From assembly GCF_030445035.2 (NCBI RefSeq), contig NC_080688.1:68791449-68855448 (forward strand): DNA of 64,000 nt, read 5' to 3'. The stretch comes from Dasypus novemcinctus (Eukaryota; Chordata; Mammalia; Cingulata; Dasypodidae). This document shows positions 13,299-26,082 of the stretch, piece after piece (the first letter of the stretch is position 1; every line of letters begins with the position of its first letter). Below the pieces are notes generated by a model. That model saw only the letters and a list, made by a program, of their open reading frames with translations, was not told where the DNA came from and did no database searches. The position numbers were made by a program, and so were the translations under genes.

Positions 13299-15039
13299 CC
13301 TAAAATTTTGTAACATGTTTTAATTTATAAATCCCCTTCACATATGTTATGTCATTTAACCCTTAAAACAATATTTAAGGCAAAATCAATTCATAGAGGT
13401 AAGATATTGTCAAAGATCACCCAACCAGGAACAGATGGTTATTTCAGTCTAGATCCTCTAAAGCAAAATACAAGTACTTTCTTCAACATTACATATTCTT
13501 TAAAAATAATCCCCGTCAGAGAGTCTTGTTTCAATTAAACTGCCATTTTTTTCAGTATCTTTTGGAACTACCTTTGGACACTGCCTTTAGAGCCTATGAC
13601 ACTTCCTTTTTAATATCTCCAAAGGCTCTTATCCATGAAACTTCAGGGTAGACATGATATGTTTTCTCTACTTAAAAAAAAATGTCAGAATTGGTGATTA
13701 AGTTAAATATAGTTATAATGTAAAGGAACTGATTTTTTTGCATAGTTTATAATTTGGCTTTGAATGCAAAGTCAAATCATAATATTTTCTCAAATATTTA
13801 GTAAAATTTAGAACAGTAGTTTTCAAAGCATTTTAGTAGTAAAATAACCTTTTTCTCTAGATGAAATCTTTTATGAATCTTTAATAAGAAGGTAAGGAGA
13901 CCTCAGATTTCTGGCGTGACCTAAGATGAAGAATGCTCTAACTCCAAATAGAGCTCCAGTGAAAAGGCTAGATACTAGAATGGTCGTTTCCCATCTGGCA
14001 CCTGGCTCAGAAGCACCTAGTTAATTAATGCTAAGGTGAGTGTTCATTTGCTTTGGCACAACTGATGCCTCTGCTGTGACGTGCTCAAGTTGTGAGCCCT
14101 TCTTGCCACTTGATAGAACAAAGCTTCCCTGTGCTATATAGTAGTATCCTAGATTGTAGAATTTTAGCCAATTGAATATGTTAACTGAGTGGGTTCATAA
14201 TCAGTGATTCATTTGAAAGTTTAAATACATACAAAGCAATATAAACTTTATTCTTAAGTCTCCAGGAAGATATACAAGCATGATAATACCAAGCTCATGT
14301 ATTGGTGTTTTCTAGTATTATGTTTGGTAACTAATATGTTTGAAAGTGTGTTTTGCATAATAGTTAAATTGGTTAAAATATTTATGTAAATATTTTTGCA
14401 ACATATGTTTGTAGAACCTCTGGAGATTCTTCACAGAACTCTGATTCCATAGCTTGACTGTCTCTGATTTAGAAAGACATAATTCTGTTATGAAGTTGTA
14501 ATGTGTTTATTTTGTAAAGCATCTCATTACTTTATAATCTTACCTGGCCTTCTTCAAGATGTTTCAGCAGGAAAGCTCCAGGCTTCTGAGGCTACTGCCT
14601 TAAATGCCTCAGTGAAGATCCTGTACCAATGAAACAAGGTACATACTGACATTTCTTATTGAATTGGTAAATAGCACCTTAATTAGCCAACTATAGATGC
14701 AGTCTTTGCAGGGTAATCAGTGTATCTAAAAAACATTAATTGAATACAACTTTTTGCAAGATACCATGCTGGGAGTGATATCAAGAGAACAAAACCATAT
14801 CTGTCTTCCTATGGCGTTTATTCATCTGGTTGGAGAAAGAAGGTCAAGTATAGAGATAGGCTGGCTTCACTATGTCAGAATTCATGTAGGATAGATCTAC
14901 TAATATAAGACCATTTGATCAACCTGTAAACTAGTCCTTATTGAGCTTCTACTTAGTCATAGTTATAAAAGGTTGTATATGATGACTTTATCAGAAAACT
15001 TTAGAATTGAAATAAGTTCTAGAGATCATCTAATTCAGT
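13299..15039. other. Intergenic, little recognised
   Basis: AT-rich sequence between the two-headed SINE and the MER5-like element. Apart from the L2 fragment at 14.7 kb I see nothing. Confidence 0.5.
14720..14860 (-). mobile_element. L2 fragment
   Basis: Phrases aaaaacattaattgaataca, ataccatgctgggagtgata and gaacaaaaccatatctgtct follow the inverted L2 3' end. Short and diverged. Confidence 0.5.
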
Positions 15040-15228
15040 GGTTTTCAAATGCTGGTTGGTGGGCCGGTACTAGGCTTCATTCATAAAATTACTAGGAAAG
15101 CTTGATAAGACATAGATGCCCAGATTTTACCCTAACGAGTTGGTGATTTGGTAGGTATAGGCTAGAGTTCCGGAATTTTCATTTCAAACAAACATCAGTG
15201 ATGATTTGGTGTGCAACACAGTTCCGGA
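15040..15228 (+). mobile_element. MER5-like hAT-Charlie fossil
   Basis: Starts cagtggttttcaaatgctgg and ends near gttccggaaccact, resembling the inverted termini of Charlie-derived MITEs. The middle (cttgataagacatagatgcc, cagattttaccctaac) fits MER5-type elements loosely. Confidence 0.6.
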
Positions 15229-15734
15229 ACCACTTTTTGGTCAGCTCCCTCAATTAATTAATGATCTTGCCCACGGTCAGACATGGACCAAATCTCAGGT
15301 CATTAGACTATCTAGACAGCTCTCCTTCCTCTACCTCAGCCTGTACTTCTCTCAAGGTAATCATTCACCAATCAATGTGGCTTTGTAATATCTGGCTGGA
15401 TTTGTGTGCCTGCAACTTTCCAGTCTCAAGGGTTGAAATCAATTAACACAAACCTGAAGGGCTAGTCTTCTAGAGACTCTGAGACCAATTCTGTCCTAAG
15501 ACAGAGAAAATAGGAAGAGCTGGAGGCTTGGGGCCTTGCTGTCCCCATTCTACCTTTGACATTACTGAGCCAATTCTGTCTTTCACAGTCTAAAAACAAT
15601 TAAATGGTCATCTCACTGTAATTGAGGAATTTTCTTTATTTCTCTTCTAATAGTTCTTATAACTGCAAGAAAAAATTAATTCAAGAACACACATTATGTG
15701 TGCCATATTGGTTTGTCTGGAATCTATGATGTAG

Positions 15735-15850
15735 TGTCTTTCCCTTCTTAGACTGACAACTCCATGATGGGCTGGCAGGGATTTGGCAATGTGTCCAATG
15801 ATGTGTCCATCTTACCACTCAGCACAGTGAGGATTTATATGCAGTAAGGG
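15735..15850 (+). mobile_element. L2 3' end
   Basis: The sequence gactgacaactccatgatgg, gctggcagggatttggcaat, then cactcagcacagtgagg matches the L2 3' UTR pattern in sense. It is cut by the DAS-SINE at 15.86 kb. Confidence 0.5.
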
Positions 15851-15858
15851 CCCCCAAT

Positions 15859-16236
15859 TTTTTTTACCCACCCCCCTTTGCAGCTTGTTGCTTGCTGTCT
15901 GCTCTCTGTGCCCATTCCCTGTGCATTCTTCTGTGTCTGTATTTACTTTTATTTATTTCCACCCTTCCCGCCTTGTGACTTGCTTGCTGTCTGCTCTATG
16001 TGTCCATTTGCTGCACGCTCTTCTGCGTTTTTTGCTTGTGTCCCTTTTTGTTGCGTCACCTTGCTGAGTTGGCTCTCTGCGGTGCTTGTGGGCCGGGCAC
16101 CACTCCGTGGTAACTGGGCCGGCGCTCTCCGCAGCATGTGGGTGAGCGTGCCTTCACAAGGAGGCCCTGGGACGTGAACCGAGGGCCTCCCATATAGTGG
16201 ACTGGAGCCCAACTGATTGAGCCACAGCCGCTCCCT
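15859..16236 (-). mobile_element. DAS-SINE, inverted
   Basis: Read on the - strand, the head is ggagcggctgtggctcaatc followed by a B-box-like segment, then the shared body (ggtgacgcaacaaaaaggga). The tail is at the left. A C-rich TSD, roughly gcccccaaatt, flanks it. The pyrimidine-rich + strand gives three spurious overlapping frames. Confidence 0.82.
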
Positions 16237-16694
16237 GCCCCCCCCCAAATTCATTTTTGAATGAGGGTGCCAGCATTGCAAGCACATGTCAGCTCCTCTT
16301 TAGCAGACATGCCCTGGGGTATTAGCAGAGGTGTACTTGAGAGCCTGGGTGGGAATCTATCTCTCACTCAAGGTGCTGTGCCCACAGGGAGCTGGCCAGG
16401 CTTGGTGAACCTGGCTCTTGGAAGTGAATTTCACATTTTGGATTTTCATGTATTTTTAAAATCATCATGACTATATACTGTTTATTCGTAGCATTTCCCC
16501 ATCTGGCAGAGAAATACCATATTGTCCTGGAAAATCCAACAGCCTTTGAAATATTAGGGTTCTATTTTCTGAAAACATGTCCTCACTGACTCTCAACACA
16601 GTGGAATATTAAAACAGACAAATCAAAACCAAGGCTGGCCTTTTATGAGAAGGACATCACTTTTACCATGAAATATGTAGTGCTTCTTTTGCTA
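16237..16694. other. Intergenic, nothing recognised
   Basis: No repeat or coding signal between the inverted SINE and the L2 fragment. Confidence 0.45.
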
Positions 16695-17040
16695 AGCAAC
16701 TGTGCATATGCTAGTCCTTCTGCCTTGAATATTCTGCCCTTCCCCTCCCAACTGCAATCCACCTTTCACATCCCTACACATACCTTTGCTATTTTTTAAT
16801 CATTATTTAGGGCTTGCCAAAATATTCCTTCATATTGAGCAATCTTCTCTAACTTCGAAGTCTGGACAGAATGCTACTCTTCTATACCTCCTTAATGCAT
16901 TAGACTCCCCATAGCCCACTGCTTGTCACAATGAACTGCACTTGAATATTTGCACATTTGCTTTACTCTCCAGACTCTAAGCTTGGGGGACGGCCTGGAT
17001 CATGTCTAAGGTGTTTATAATCACTCCTAAAAATCTCAAT
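16695..17040 (+). mobile_element. L2 3' region
   Basis: Sense L2 order: tccttctgccttgaatattc, tgcccttcccctccc, ccaaaatattccttcatatt, cactgcttgtcacaatgaac, tctccagactctaagcttgg, gggacggcctggatcatgtc. Ancient and non-coding. Confidence 0.65.
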
Positions 17041-18669
17041 AACGCATATAATAGTACTCAAATATATATACTAAAAGATGACATTTTTAAAGACAGTTAT
17101 CCTTCACCCCACATTTGAAGGTATTAAAGGCACTTCCCCCATTACTTTATTATGAATAACAAAGCGCTCTTCAGAGAAGTATTAGCTTTGAGCTTATCTT
17201 AGTCTATGACAGTTTTATGTTTACACACATTGCCAGCAGAATTCATTTTTTTTAAAGTTTAAGAAATTTAGCACATACTTAGTAATTAATACTGAAGATA
17301 TGACTTCAAGAGTACAAGTATTTGAGGTAAGTACGAACAAGCCTTTTAATGATCATTTTAAAAAGCATGATTGAAAGTGGTAGTGTTTTGAAGACACCAG
17401 TTCTACAGCTATGGAATGAATGGAAAAATAAAATTGTCTTCTTGCTATAGAAATGGATACATTTTCTGTGTGAAGCATGGCTAAGAAATGACTTCCATGA
17501 AGACACACACAGGCACTGACATTAACAATACATGTGAAGGGTAGGAATACAGTTGCTAAAATGTGAGAGTGGAAAATATTATTTCTAAATTAATGTATCA
17601 TTTATATTTTATGTGATTTAAAATATGCATGGAAATCTAAATCAGTAGATCATATGTTATAATCAGACATTTAACTATCAACATCCTTAAAATTTAGTAA
17701 TATTACATTCAGGTGAGCAAAAAAAAATTATAGGGTTTCTAGTTATAAATATGGAAGATACCATAAAGACAAAAAAACAAGTACATAGAGTTCTAAAAAC
17801 ATGCTGTTTCATTTAATATAAGTAAATATATTTATTTCTAAAGGGGAAAAATGGAAGATAGCATTATTAAATATATTTGGGGAAAACACAGATTTGTTGA
17901 TTTGGTGAACAACTACCATAACTAACACGGGGCTACAGGATGGTCGTGCTTGCCCCCCACGGCTGTGTTCAGCTCACCATTTCCCAGAACAGGGACCGTC
18001 CCCAGAAGCCCGTAACTATGTTCTAGTCAGACCCAGAGCAGCTGCAAAGGTCTGTGTCATCCTATGCACATCCTGTCCCCACTCCCATTGTCCATTCACC
18101 CTTAAAAGGGCATTGTCCATGTCAGTCATGACTTCATTTGTTGCAAGGAGACCCAATCAAACTGAATACACTAAATGTTTTGATAGCTTAAGAAACTGAA
18201 AAGCTGGGGTCTTGACTACCTTCTTCCTGCCTCAGCTTCGTCAGAGGCTCTTACAACTTGACTTCCTTCTCCTTCTCAGCTATCTTCTCCTTCCATTCTC
18301 AGACACGCTCCCCCGACTTCCTAAAGGAAAGGACAGCAGTTCCTGACATGAAATCCCTTCAAGTCCAGTGGGAACAGTCGCAGCATTCTGGTGCAATCTT
18401 CTTGCCTCTCATCGGTTCTGACTGAAGCATAGTCATATGCTAACAAACCTCCGTGGTTGGGGAACACACACCCAAAGAACATCCTGAGATGTGCGGGAGG
18501 GAGGCTTGGTTCTCATAGGATGCTGCGTTCCGCCCTTCTTTCCCACTTGGCCTGTCCCTGGTATCTGGTGCAGCTGAGTAGAGGTTCAGGGGTGCCGGGG
18601 CCTCTGGATCCATTCTTACCTTCTCAGGCCACAGCCACTGAGTGCAAGGCCATGAATTCTTCCTGCAGA
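17041..18669. other. Intergenic, little recognised
   Basis: AT-rich to 17,930. A GC-richer block then follows (17,930-18,420, with gagacccaatcaaactgaat) that may be an old retroelement fossil. No gene: the 77- and 103-codon frames on opposite strands at 18.44-18.75 kb overlap each other and resemble nothing. Confidence 0.45.
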
Positions 18670-18960
18670 AGGTGCATATTGAGTGCCTGACTTTATATCC
18701 ACTGCTGAGGGTATAATACACCCCAAAATTCTGTACTTTTTTCATGCTCACAATCTAGTGAGAAAGACAGGCTTTAATCAGCATTGTACCTAAAATTATC
18801 GCTGTGATAAGTGCAGTAAAGTGGAAGACACATGGGGACATAAGTAATTACAGAAGGGAATTTGATCGACTCGGTGGTTTTCCTGAGGAAGTAATCACTG
18901 AATTGAGATCTGAAGGATGAGTGAGCAGTACCTTGTAAAAGTGGGGGAGAAGAAAATTTC
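18670..18960 (-). mobile_element. L2 fragment
   Basis: Phrases gcatattgagtgcctgactt, catgctcacaatctagtgag, aaagacaggctttaatcagc, tgataagtgcagtaaagtgg and cctgaggaagtaatcactga follow the inverted L2 order. Confidence 0.6.
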
Positions 18961-18989
18961 AAAAACACAAGTATCCCCTGATTTGCTTA

Positions 18990-19420
18990 TTTAAACCTGT
19001 ACTTCCTCTCTGGAGCCTTTTTAAGAAAGATCAGGAAAGTCTTCATTGGGAAAGTGACATTTGAACAAAGACCTAAAGCGCTTAGGGGAAAAGCCATTCA
19101 GATATCTGGGAAGGAATGTATCTGAGAGAAGAACATGTGCAAAGGCCCTGAGGAGGGCATGTCCTGTGTGCCTGGAAACAGCAGGCAGCCAGGGTCTGGA
19201 GCCGTGGAATGAGTAAGGGGACAAGTAGGAGGTAAGGTCAGAGAGTAAAGGAGAGGAGAAAGGTAGGTCATTGGGGCTTTACAATCATTACGAGGTATGG
19301 GAAAGAATTTAAGTTTTGAGTGAGATGAATTTAAATTTCAATGAAATTAATAAGATACAGAATTACTAGAAGATTTTCAGCAGACTGACTTGGCTGACAT
19401 TTGTTGAAAGGAAGAAAAGA
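18990..19420 (-). mobile_element. L2 fragment
   Basis: Inverted L2: gggaaagtgacatttgaaca, aagacctaaagcg, agccattcagatatctggga, catgtgcaaaggccctgagg, aggtaaggtcagagagtaaa. It follows in register with the fragment just to the left, so both may be one old insertion. Confidence 0.65.
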
Positions 19421-19469
19421 GTTTGGCTGCACTGAGAAGAGATTGTATGGAGTAAATGCTCATCGAGTA

Positions 19470-19590
19470 TATTTATTTCTCCATTTTACAGAGGAGGAAG
19501 TGGAGGTTCAGAGAGTCTAAATTGATGGAAGTCATGTAGTGCCTGAATTAAATGCAGGTTTAGCTGTTCCTGAAATCCATATTCTTTCTA
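19470..19590 (-). mobile_element. MIR fragment
   Basis: Inverted MIR: ctccattttacagaggagga, agtggaggttcagagagtct, gtcatgtagtgcctgaatta, catattctttctaccatg. Confidence 0.65.
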
Positions 19591-22500
19591 CCATGTTAGT
19601 ATGGTCTGTGTGTGTGTGTTAATTAGAAAACTAGGGTCATACGATAATGATATTTGAATTTTTTCACTTATGATATCAGGAAGAGTCTCATGACATTAAA
19701 TATATTTCTATGGCATTGTTTTGAAGGCCTATACATTAATTCATCATGGAGATATACTACCTTTAGTTAAATCATCTCCTATTAATTGTTTTTATTGAAG
19801 ACTTATGGAAATATTTGCATTAGCAACTAATTTGTCTTTTTTCAGGGAAAAGACCAAATGCTCCAAGGAAACTAGTTTAAAATATATTTCCTGCTGAGGA
19901 GAAAAAAACAAAACAAAACAGTTTACCCTCTATAGATGAATTGTCCTCTTTACTTCAAATCATTTAAAGGAATTTCTAAAAAATAAGACACTCACTGAAA
20001 CATTTTGTGAAATAAGTATGAAACTACACAAAACTAGTAGTTAATCAGATTTGGAGACGCAGCCAATGTGTTCATGATGAAGGACAATATATTGAGTGCA
20101 GAACTTACAAGGCCTATATTTTCCTATATATATATTTTTTTTAATTGGTGGAAAAATACTCTTGCCTCTCCTTCTGGAATGTTAGATCTTAATGTTTTCA
20201 TTGGTTTGATGGGTATGATTTTGTAAAGGTCTAAGTTCTCCTCTCTTATAGGAGCTTAGAGGTATAATTTCTCCCCTGCTGTCTTACCTATTACTTTTTC
20301 TATCCAATATAGAACTCAGCATTTCTTTCTTTCTAGGCTGTTTCAAGTTTCCCTTGCCTCCTTTACCATCACACCCCCCAAAAAAAGAACTTATCTCCTT
20401 TTCCCTTTTCTTAAGATCTCTCTGTACTGTGAACTTGAGAGAGTCCATGTTATATAAGGAAAAAAAAAAAAACCATTTCAAGTTTTCTCATAGATCAAGT
20501 CCCACAGTTGGGCCTTCTGTAAGGCTTCACATGGTGAAACTAGATACAGAAAATTATTCAATTAAACCTCTATAGTTCACCACTGCAGCAACAAAAAGAC
20601 TATTTCTGTGGTAGTTTTACCAGCCTCAGAAGGAGAATTCCCTCAGTACATGGGAATAGAGTTGTGCCAAAGTACCAATTTACAACAGTATTCAACTGCA
20701 AAAGTGACACTTTTCTACTTGCAAAAGAACTTACTTCTGCTTTTTCCTGAGCTCTTTTTCCATTTTGGCAATCAGTAAGTTTGTTTCTTCCTTTGCTATT
20801 GGTTATTTAGAAAAAGCTACCCACAGGCCTGAATTACTTACCGAAGACAAGTATTGAGATAGAGTCAGCTCTGCCCTCCCTTGGGCAGCATTCTGGGTGG
20901 TGGGGACTAGTGGTTGAAAGGTTTTGGGGAACAACATTCAGGTTTCTTGCACTTGATCTCCTCAGTGTGTTCAAGAAGCTACACTGAAGCATTTTGGCAC
21001 AACCCTTCCCAGAGCCCACTGTAATTTCTGTCATCCTTTGTCATAGCAAGTCATTACCAGAACATACTCAGGGTTCCTCATCTGGACTGCTTTAGCTGAG
21101 ATTTTACTATAAAACATGAGTTAAGGAAGGCACAGCCCATAACCAAGGAAGACATTCCTAGCTACAGAAGAGAGCACGAGCCTCTCTGAGGACCTAGTTC
21201 TCAGGGCCATCTTCCATCTGAAGATACAGCTGGGGGCCACGTGCCTTCTGGCAGGAGCCTGGGTGTGGCAGGGTAGGTCCTACTCCAATTGGAGTATTTC
21301 CACTGATCACCTGTGGGGTTGGACTGACAAATTATCCTCTCCTTGTTTCAGGCTCCTCTTCGGTGAATGGGAAGTGTAATATTTCATGAGGATCTGAGTA
21401 TTAAAAAAGATAACATATTTAAAATACCTGGCATAAAGCCTGGCCCATAATAGGCATATAAATGGTGGCTGCATGCTCTTCTTTCATTCCACATGAAATC
21501 CAATCTGTTCTCAGGGTGGAAACTAGTTGTACATTTTATTTCCACTGACATGACCAAAAAAAGCCATTTTCTGAGTTTCTCTACTCAGGCCTACTGCTTC
21601 ACAGGGTCCATTTGGACTTAACTTTAATCATTTCTAAAATATTAAACATGTATATTAATTGTAATCATACTAATTTTAATTCTAAACTCAGTGGTAAACA
21701 ATCACATTTTCAGGGTAATAAAAAATTAAGAGGTAATTTTAAAAACTAAGAATCTGGAATTTATACAGTTTTGGAATTAAGGCTTTCCCCAACTAGGGAA
21801 CCCCAAGATGAATGGTTGGGTGTAAAGAAGAACAGCATTTACCACCCTTGTTGGGAAACTCCATTGCTTCTAATGTGGTCTAGTATGGCACTGGTTTCTT
21901 AGGGGATACAACATGCGGTTTTCTTCTCTTGAGTTTAAAGTCAAGTAAATTAAAATTCTCTTTTTTTTTTTTCACAGTTGAAGTAAAATCCCTTCTTTCC
22001 CATTCTTCCTTGAGGCATTGGGATTTTTTTGGGGTGGGGAACTACTAACTGCAATACTTTACAAGTATTCTTACAGATTTTGATATTTAAGATTAATTAC
22101 ATTGTTCCAATTTGTGGCGATCTTTTAGAACTCCAATTTAGTCAATCAATAGAGTAGTTATTCCTTCCAGTTTTATGTCACAAACTAATTTGTTAAGCAT
22201 GCTTTAATATCTCTTTCCCAGGTAGCAATTAAAAAGCATTTCCTGTAGGGTTGGTAGTAAACAGAACCCTAGGTAAATTATAGGAGAATAGTCTTCAGAG
22301 TAAGCATTGACCAGTTAATTCACACTCTAGAAATAGTTACTACAGATTCAATACCCTGTATAATTGTTTAGCTAACATTGTAGACTTTGGTCTTTACAAT
22401 AGCATCATGAGAACCTTGTAAAGCTCCTTGCTATAATCCAGATATGATTTGTCTGTGATACTTTCCAACTGTTTCAATATGCAATGATTTATTCTAAGGG

Positions 22501-22904
22501 AACCCATGCTGTCTCACCGTGGTCTTGGACCCTTTCCTAAGTGTTTATAAATCATGTCTTTAGTAATAAATTTTTATTCCCTGCCTGGGACTGATTTCAA
22601 GCTTACTTGCTTGTGCTTAGAAATACCTATAGCCTTTTCACTTTTTCTTTAAACCAAGAAATATAAATGCCTTTCCTATTCTTCAAAGATTAAGAGTATG
22701 GGAACAAAGTACCACAATAATTTAGAGGAAGTAGGGAATATGGTGATCAGGGATGACTTCTGGGAGGTAAGAGGACTCCAATGGGACTGTTAAACCAGCA
22801 GGGAATTTGACCTGAGAATATTATTAATCTTTGAAGAATAAGAGAGGTATTATATGTGTATAAAAGTTTTAAGTTCTAGTTTTAAGGTGTCTATTTTTTT
22901 CATC
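19591..22904. other. Intergenic, little recognised
   Basis: Apart from the MIR at 21.35 kb I see no assigned feature. It has A- and T-runs near 20,460 and 21,960. Confidence 0.45.
21345..21475 (+). mobile_element. MIR 3' part
   Basis: Phrases tgaatgggaagtgtaatatt, tcatgaggatctgag, aaaatacctggcataaagcc, tggcccataataggcatata match MIR's right half in sense. Confidence 0.55.
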
Positions 22905-23035
22905 TCTTCAATTAGATTGGAAGCTACTTGAAAACAAGAATACTTTTTTGTTCTTCCTTTTAACCACCAAATTATCTTACACATATAATGGACACTCAAA
23001 AAGTTTTGTTGACTAATAAAACTAACAAAGTCTTC
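22905..23035 (+). mobile_element. L2 3' end
   Basis: The sequence attagattggaagctacttg, aaaacaagaatac, then atggacactcaaaaagtttt, gttgactaataaa fits the sense L2 3' terminus. A DAS-type SINE lies 140 bases downstream. Confidence 0.5.
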
Positions 23036-23174
23036 CATTCATAGTCACATCATCACACACCCAGGGTTAGGCTTCTGATGAACTCTGCCATCCAAAAATA
23101 AGTTGCAAAAGTAGAATTTGATAAAAGCCATAATTTCGATAGTGGGCCAAATGCATTTATAAATGTCAGCTGCC

Positions 23175-23540
23175 TTTTTTTTTAAGATTGTACTTTTATT
23201 ATTTTTCTTTCTTTATTTTCTCTCCTCCCTGAGATGATTCTCTTATCTGTCTGCCCATTGTTTGCTTATCTTCTCCAGGAGGCACCTGGAACTGAACCAG
23301 AACTTCCAACATAAGAGACGAGTGCTTAATGGCCTGAGCCACATCCACTCCCGTGAGCTGCAGTGTGTGCTGGCTTGTGGTATTTGCTCGTTGCCATGGG
23401 AGGCGGCAGCATCTAGCTTGTTGCTGTGGGTCACAGTGTCTGCTCATCTTCTTTTAGGAGACACCAGGACCAAGATCCTGCAGTTCCCATATGGTAGGTA
23501 GGCACCTAACTGGTTGGGCCACATCCACATCCATCCCCAG
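23175..23540 (-). mobile_element. DAS-type SINE, inverted, related to the 12.9-kb copy
   Basis: The reverse complement has the head ggatgtggatgtggcccaac and ends in an A-rich tail (T-run near 23,176 on +). A second head-like block (ggtggatg/ggctcaggcc type) lies in the middle, near 23,275-23,350, so it shares the two-headed plan of the 12,869 element. I could not define TSDs. Confidence 0.72.
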
Positions 23541-23765
23541 TTTTATTTTTAATTGGTTAATTGAGGAAGCTTTATGCTGCAGGATGTAGAGACCCCTCTT
23601 AACCTGGAATAAATAAAGGAATTAATTGACCCTGCGACTGAGAACTTCAAAGGCAGAGCTGGTTTCATGTATGGCAGCATATTTCAGTGATCAGAACAGC
23701 ATAACCAAGGACCCAGTTTCTTTCCTTTTCTTCACTCTGCTTCCATGATTTCAACTTTATTCTTA

Positions 23766-24244
23766 GGTTCTGCATTGCTGCTGTAAGAGATTGCCACACA
23801 CTTATTGGCTTAAAATAACCCAAATTTATTATCTTTCCATTGTGGAGGTCGGGAATCTGAAAATGGGTCTTATAAGGCTAAAATCTGGTGTCAAAGGGTC
23901 ATGTTCCTTTCTGGAGGCTCTGCAGGAGAAGGAATTCCTTGTGTTTTCCAGCTTCTAGATACTTCCCATTTTCCTTGTCTCATGCTCTTTCTAGTGATGG
24001 CATCACTCTGAACTCTACTGCCACCATTACTCCCCTTCTCTGACACTTTGCCTCATATTTCATATTTTAAGGACCTGTTGAATACATGGGACCTGCCCAA
24101 ATAATTCAGGATAATCTCCCTATCTCAAGACCCTTAAGTGTTTCACATCTGTAAAGTCCCTTCTGTCATTTAAGGGAACATAGCCATAGGTTCTGAGGAT
24201 TAGGATGTAGACCTCTGTGGAGGGTCATTATTTTGCCTACCACA
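23766..24244 (-). mobile_element. MaLR LTR, left copy of an LTR-internal-LTR element
   Basis: Inverted MLT1/MaLR LTR: attgctgctgtaagagattg, tggcttaaaataacccaaat, ttattatctttccattgtgg, gatggcatcactctgaactc, ending ttattttgcctaccaca. It pairs with the copy at 25,461-26,082, which shares many phrases, including gatctaat-free ataatctccctatctcaaga-type runs. Confidence 0.82.
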
Positions 24245-25460
24245 GTCTGCCCTCTCACCCCAAGCTTTCATGTCTGTCCCACATGCAGAATGTGTTCATT
24301 CCATCCAAACTTCCCCAAAATTTCAATCCATTACTACTTAACTCAGAGTCCAAAGTTCATCTAACTATCATTAGCTCAAATATCCCATGTATTTCCCAGA
24401 CCAAAATCCCTCTCTATCTGTGGACCTGTGAAATTAGAAAATAAGGTATCTGCTCCCCAAATACAATAGTGGGACAGGCATAGGGCACCAGCTCTAGATA
24501 TTCCTATTCTGAAGGCAGAAAGTGGAAGAAAATAAAGAATTTTCTGTTTCAAGCAATTCTGACACCCAGCTGGGCAAACCACATTAGGTTTCAAGCTCTG
24601 AGAATGATCCTCTCTGGTTTGTGGCTCCATCCTCTGGGCTCACTGCTCTGTCCTCAGAGCTTTCCTTCCTTTCTTCCTTTCTCATGAAGGGTAGCATGTG
24701 TTTTCAGCTGAGTAGTTTTATCAGTCTTTTTCCTATCCATAACATTTTGTATGCCCAGCAGTCTTCTGTCTTTAATTCTCTCTCTGTCCCTTTCAATCCA
24801 AGTTGGAATTGATTCTGCTAATAAAGCTGCATAAAGAACCCTCTGAGTCTTCCATGTATGTCTTGGGTGTTCACTCCATCAGACATGAGGCTCCTCCAAA
24901 ATCTATCCCAGATAATCCCTTTTCTATTCCTGGCTTCTGCTGAAATGAGTCATATGGCTTATCTCTTCAAAACGCCCTCTGTGTAACCAGACACTCTTAT
25001 CTTTTGATCTTTTTGAGGCACTATAAAATGATTTCCCAGCCAGCATCTCTTACAATATGGGTAGGGTGAGAAATTAGCAATTTCTGGTTCTTTTTTTTTT
25101 TTTTAACAGTTTTTCCCTCAATCTAAACCTTTCTGAGGCAAGAAGTTAAGGCTCCACCTTAAAAACTTATAAATAAGTTCATCACTTACAAGTTCTGCTT
25201 TCAACATTAACATGGGACACAATTCCACAACTATGTAAGGAGGATACCTCTTCCTCCAGTTTCCAATAGCATTTCCCTCAGGCTTCACTAACAGTGCCTT
25301 TGGTATCCCCATTTCTACCAACAAACTGTTCAAGACAATCTAGATATTTTTTGTCATGTTCTTTACAATTATTTAATGTCTGCTCATTTCCCAATTCCAA
25401 AGCCCCATCCACATGTTTTAGTATTTGTTACAACCACACCCTACTTTCACGTACCAAAAT
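24245..25460 (-). mobile_element. MaLR internal region
   Basis: About 1.2 kb between two same-orientation MaLR LTRs. Its left part carries phrases I recognise from MaLR internal sequence (ctcagagtccaaagttcatc, gtggacctgtgaaattagaa, aatacaatagtgggacaggc). MaLRs are non-autonomous, and no retroviral gene frame is visible. The remaining part is too diverged to assign block by block. Confidence 0.65.
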
Positions 25461-26082
25461 CTGTACAAGTTTCCCATTGCTGCTATGACAAATGACCACA
25501 AACCTAGTTGCTTAAAACAACACAAATTTGCTATCTTACAGTGCTGGAAGTGAAAGGCCAAAACTGGGTTTTACCAGGTGTTGGCAGGCCTGCTTTTCAT
25601 CTGTAGGCTCCAGGGAGAAGCAGTTCCCTACTTTTTCCAGCTTCCAGAGGCTGTCTACATTCCTTGGCTCATGACCTATTCTAGCAATGGCATCACTCTG
25701 AACTCTGCTGCCACCCTCACTCCTCTTCTCTGACTCTGCCTCTCTGCTTCACCATCCAGCTTTTACAAGCCTGTATTAGTTTCCTGGCTGCCAAAACACC
25801 TACCATAAAACTCAGTGGCTTAAACAATGGGAACTTATTGGCTCTCAGTTTTGACGAATCGAACCTGAGCATGCCTTTTGTGGGGGACATAATTCAATCC
25901 CCAAGAAGACCCTCATGATTACATTGTGCCTATCTGGGTAATCCAAGCTAATCTCCCTATCTCAAGATAAGGAGAGTAACTTTATCACATTTGAAAATCA
26001 GTTTCTCATTTAACATAATATATCTACAGGTCCAGGAAGTAGGATGTTGGTATCCTGGGAATCCATTATTCTGCCTACCACA
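25461..26082 (-). mobile_element. MaLR LTR, right copy, interrupted
   Basis: Paired LTR of the element: acaagtttcccattgctgct, gcttaaaacaacacaaattt, gcaatggcatcactctgaac, then after an interruption attacattgtgcctatctgg, ending ttattctgcctaccaca. The stretch 25,770-25,905 does not belong to it and is listed separately. Confidence 0.82.
25770..25905 (-). mobile_element. Short LTR-like insert within the MaLR LTR
   Basis: This 136-bp block begins ctgtattagtttcctggctg and ends aattcaatcccc, which resemble the two ends of an inverted MLT-type LTR with the middle missing. It interrupts the host LTR between cttttacaag and gaagaccctcatg. A 5-bp TSD (acaag / ccaag) is possible but weak. Confidence 0.45.
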
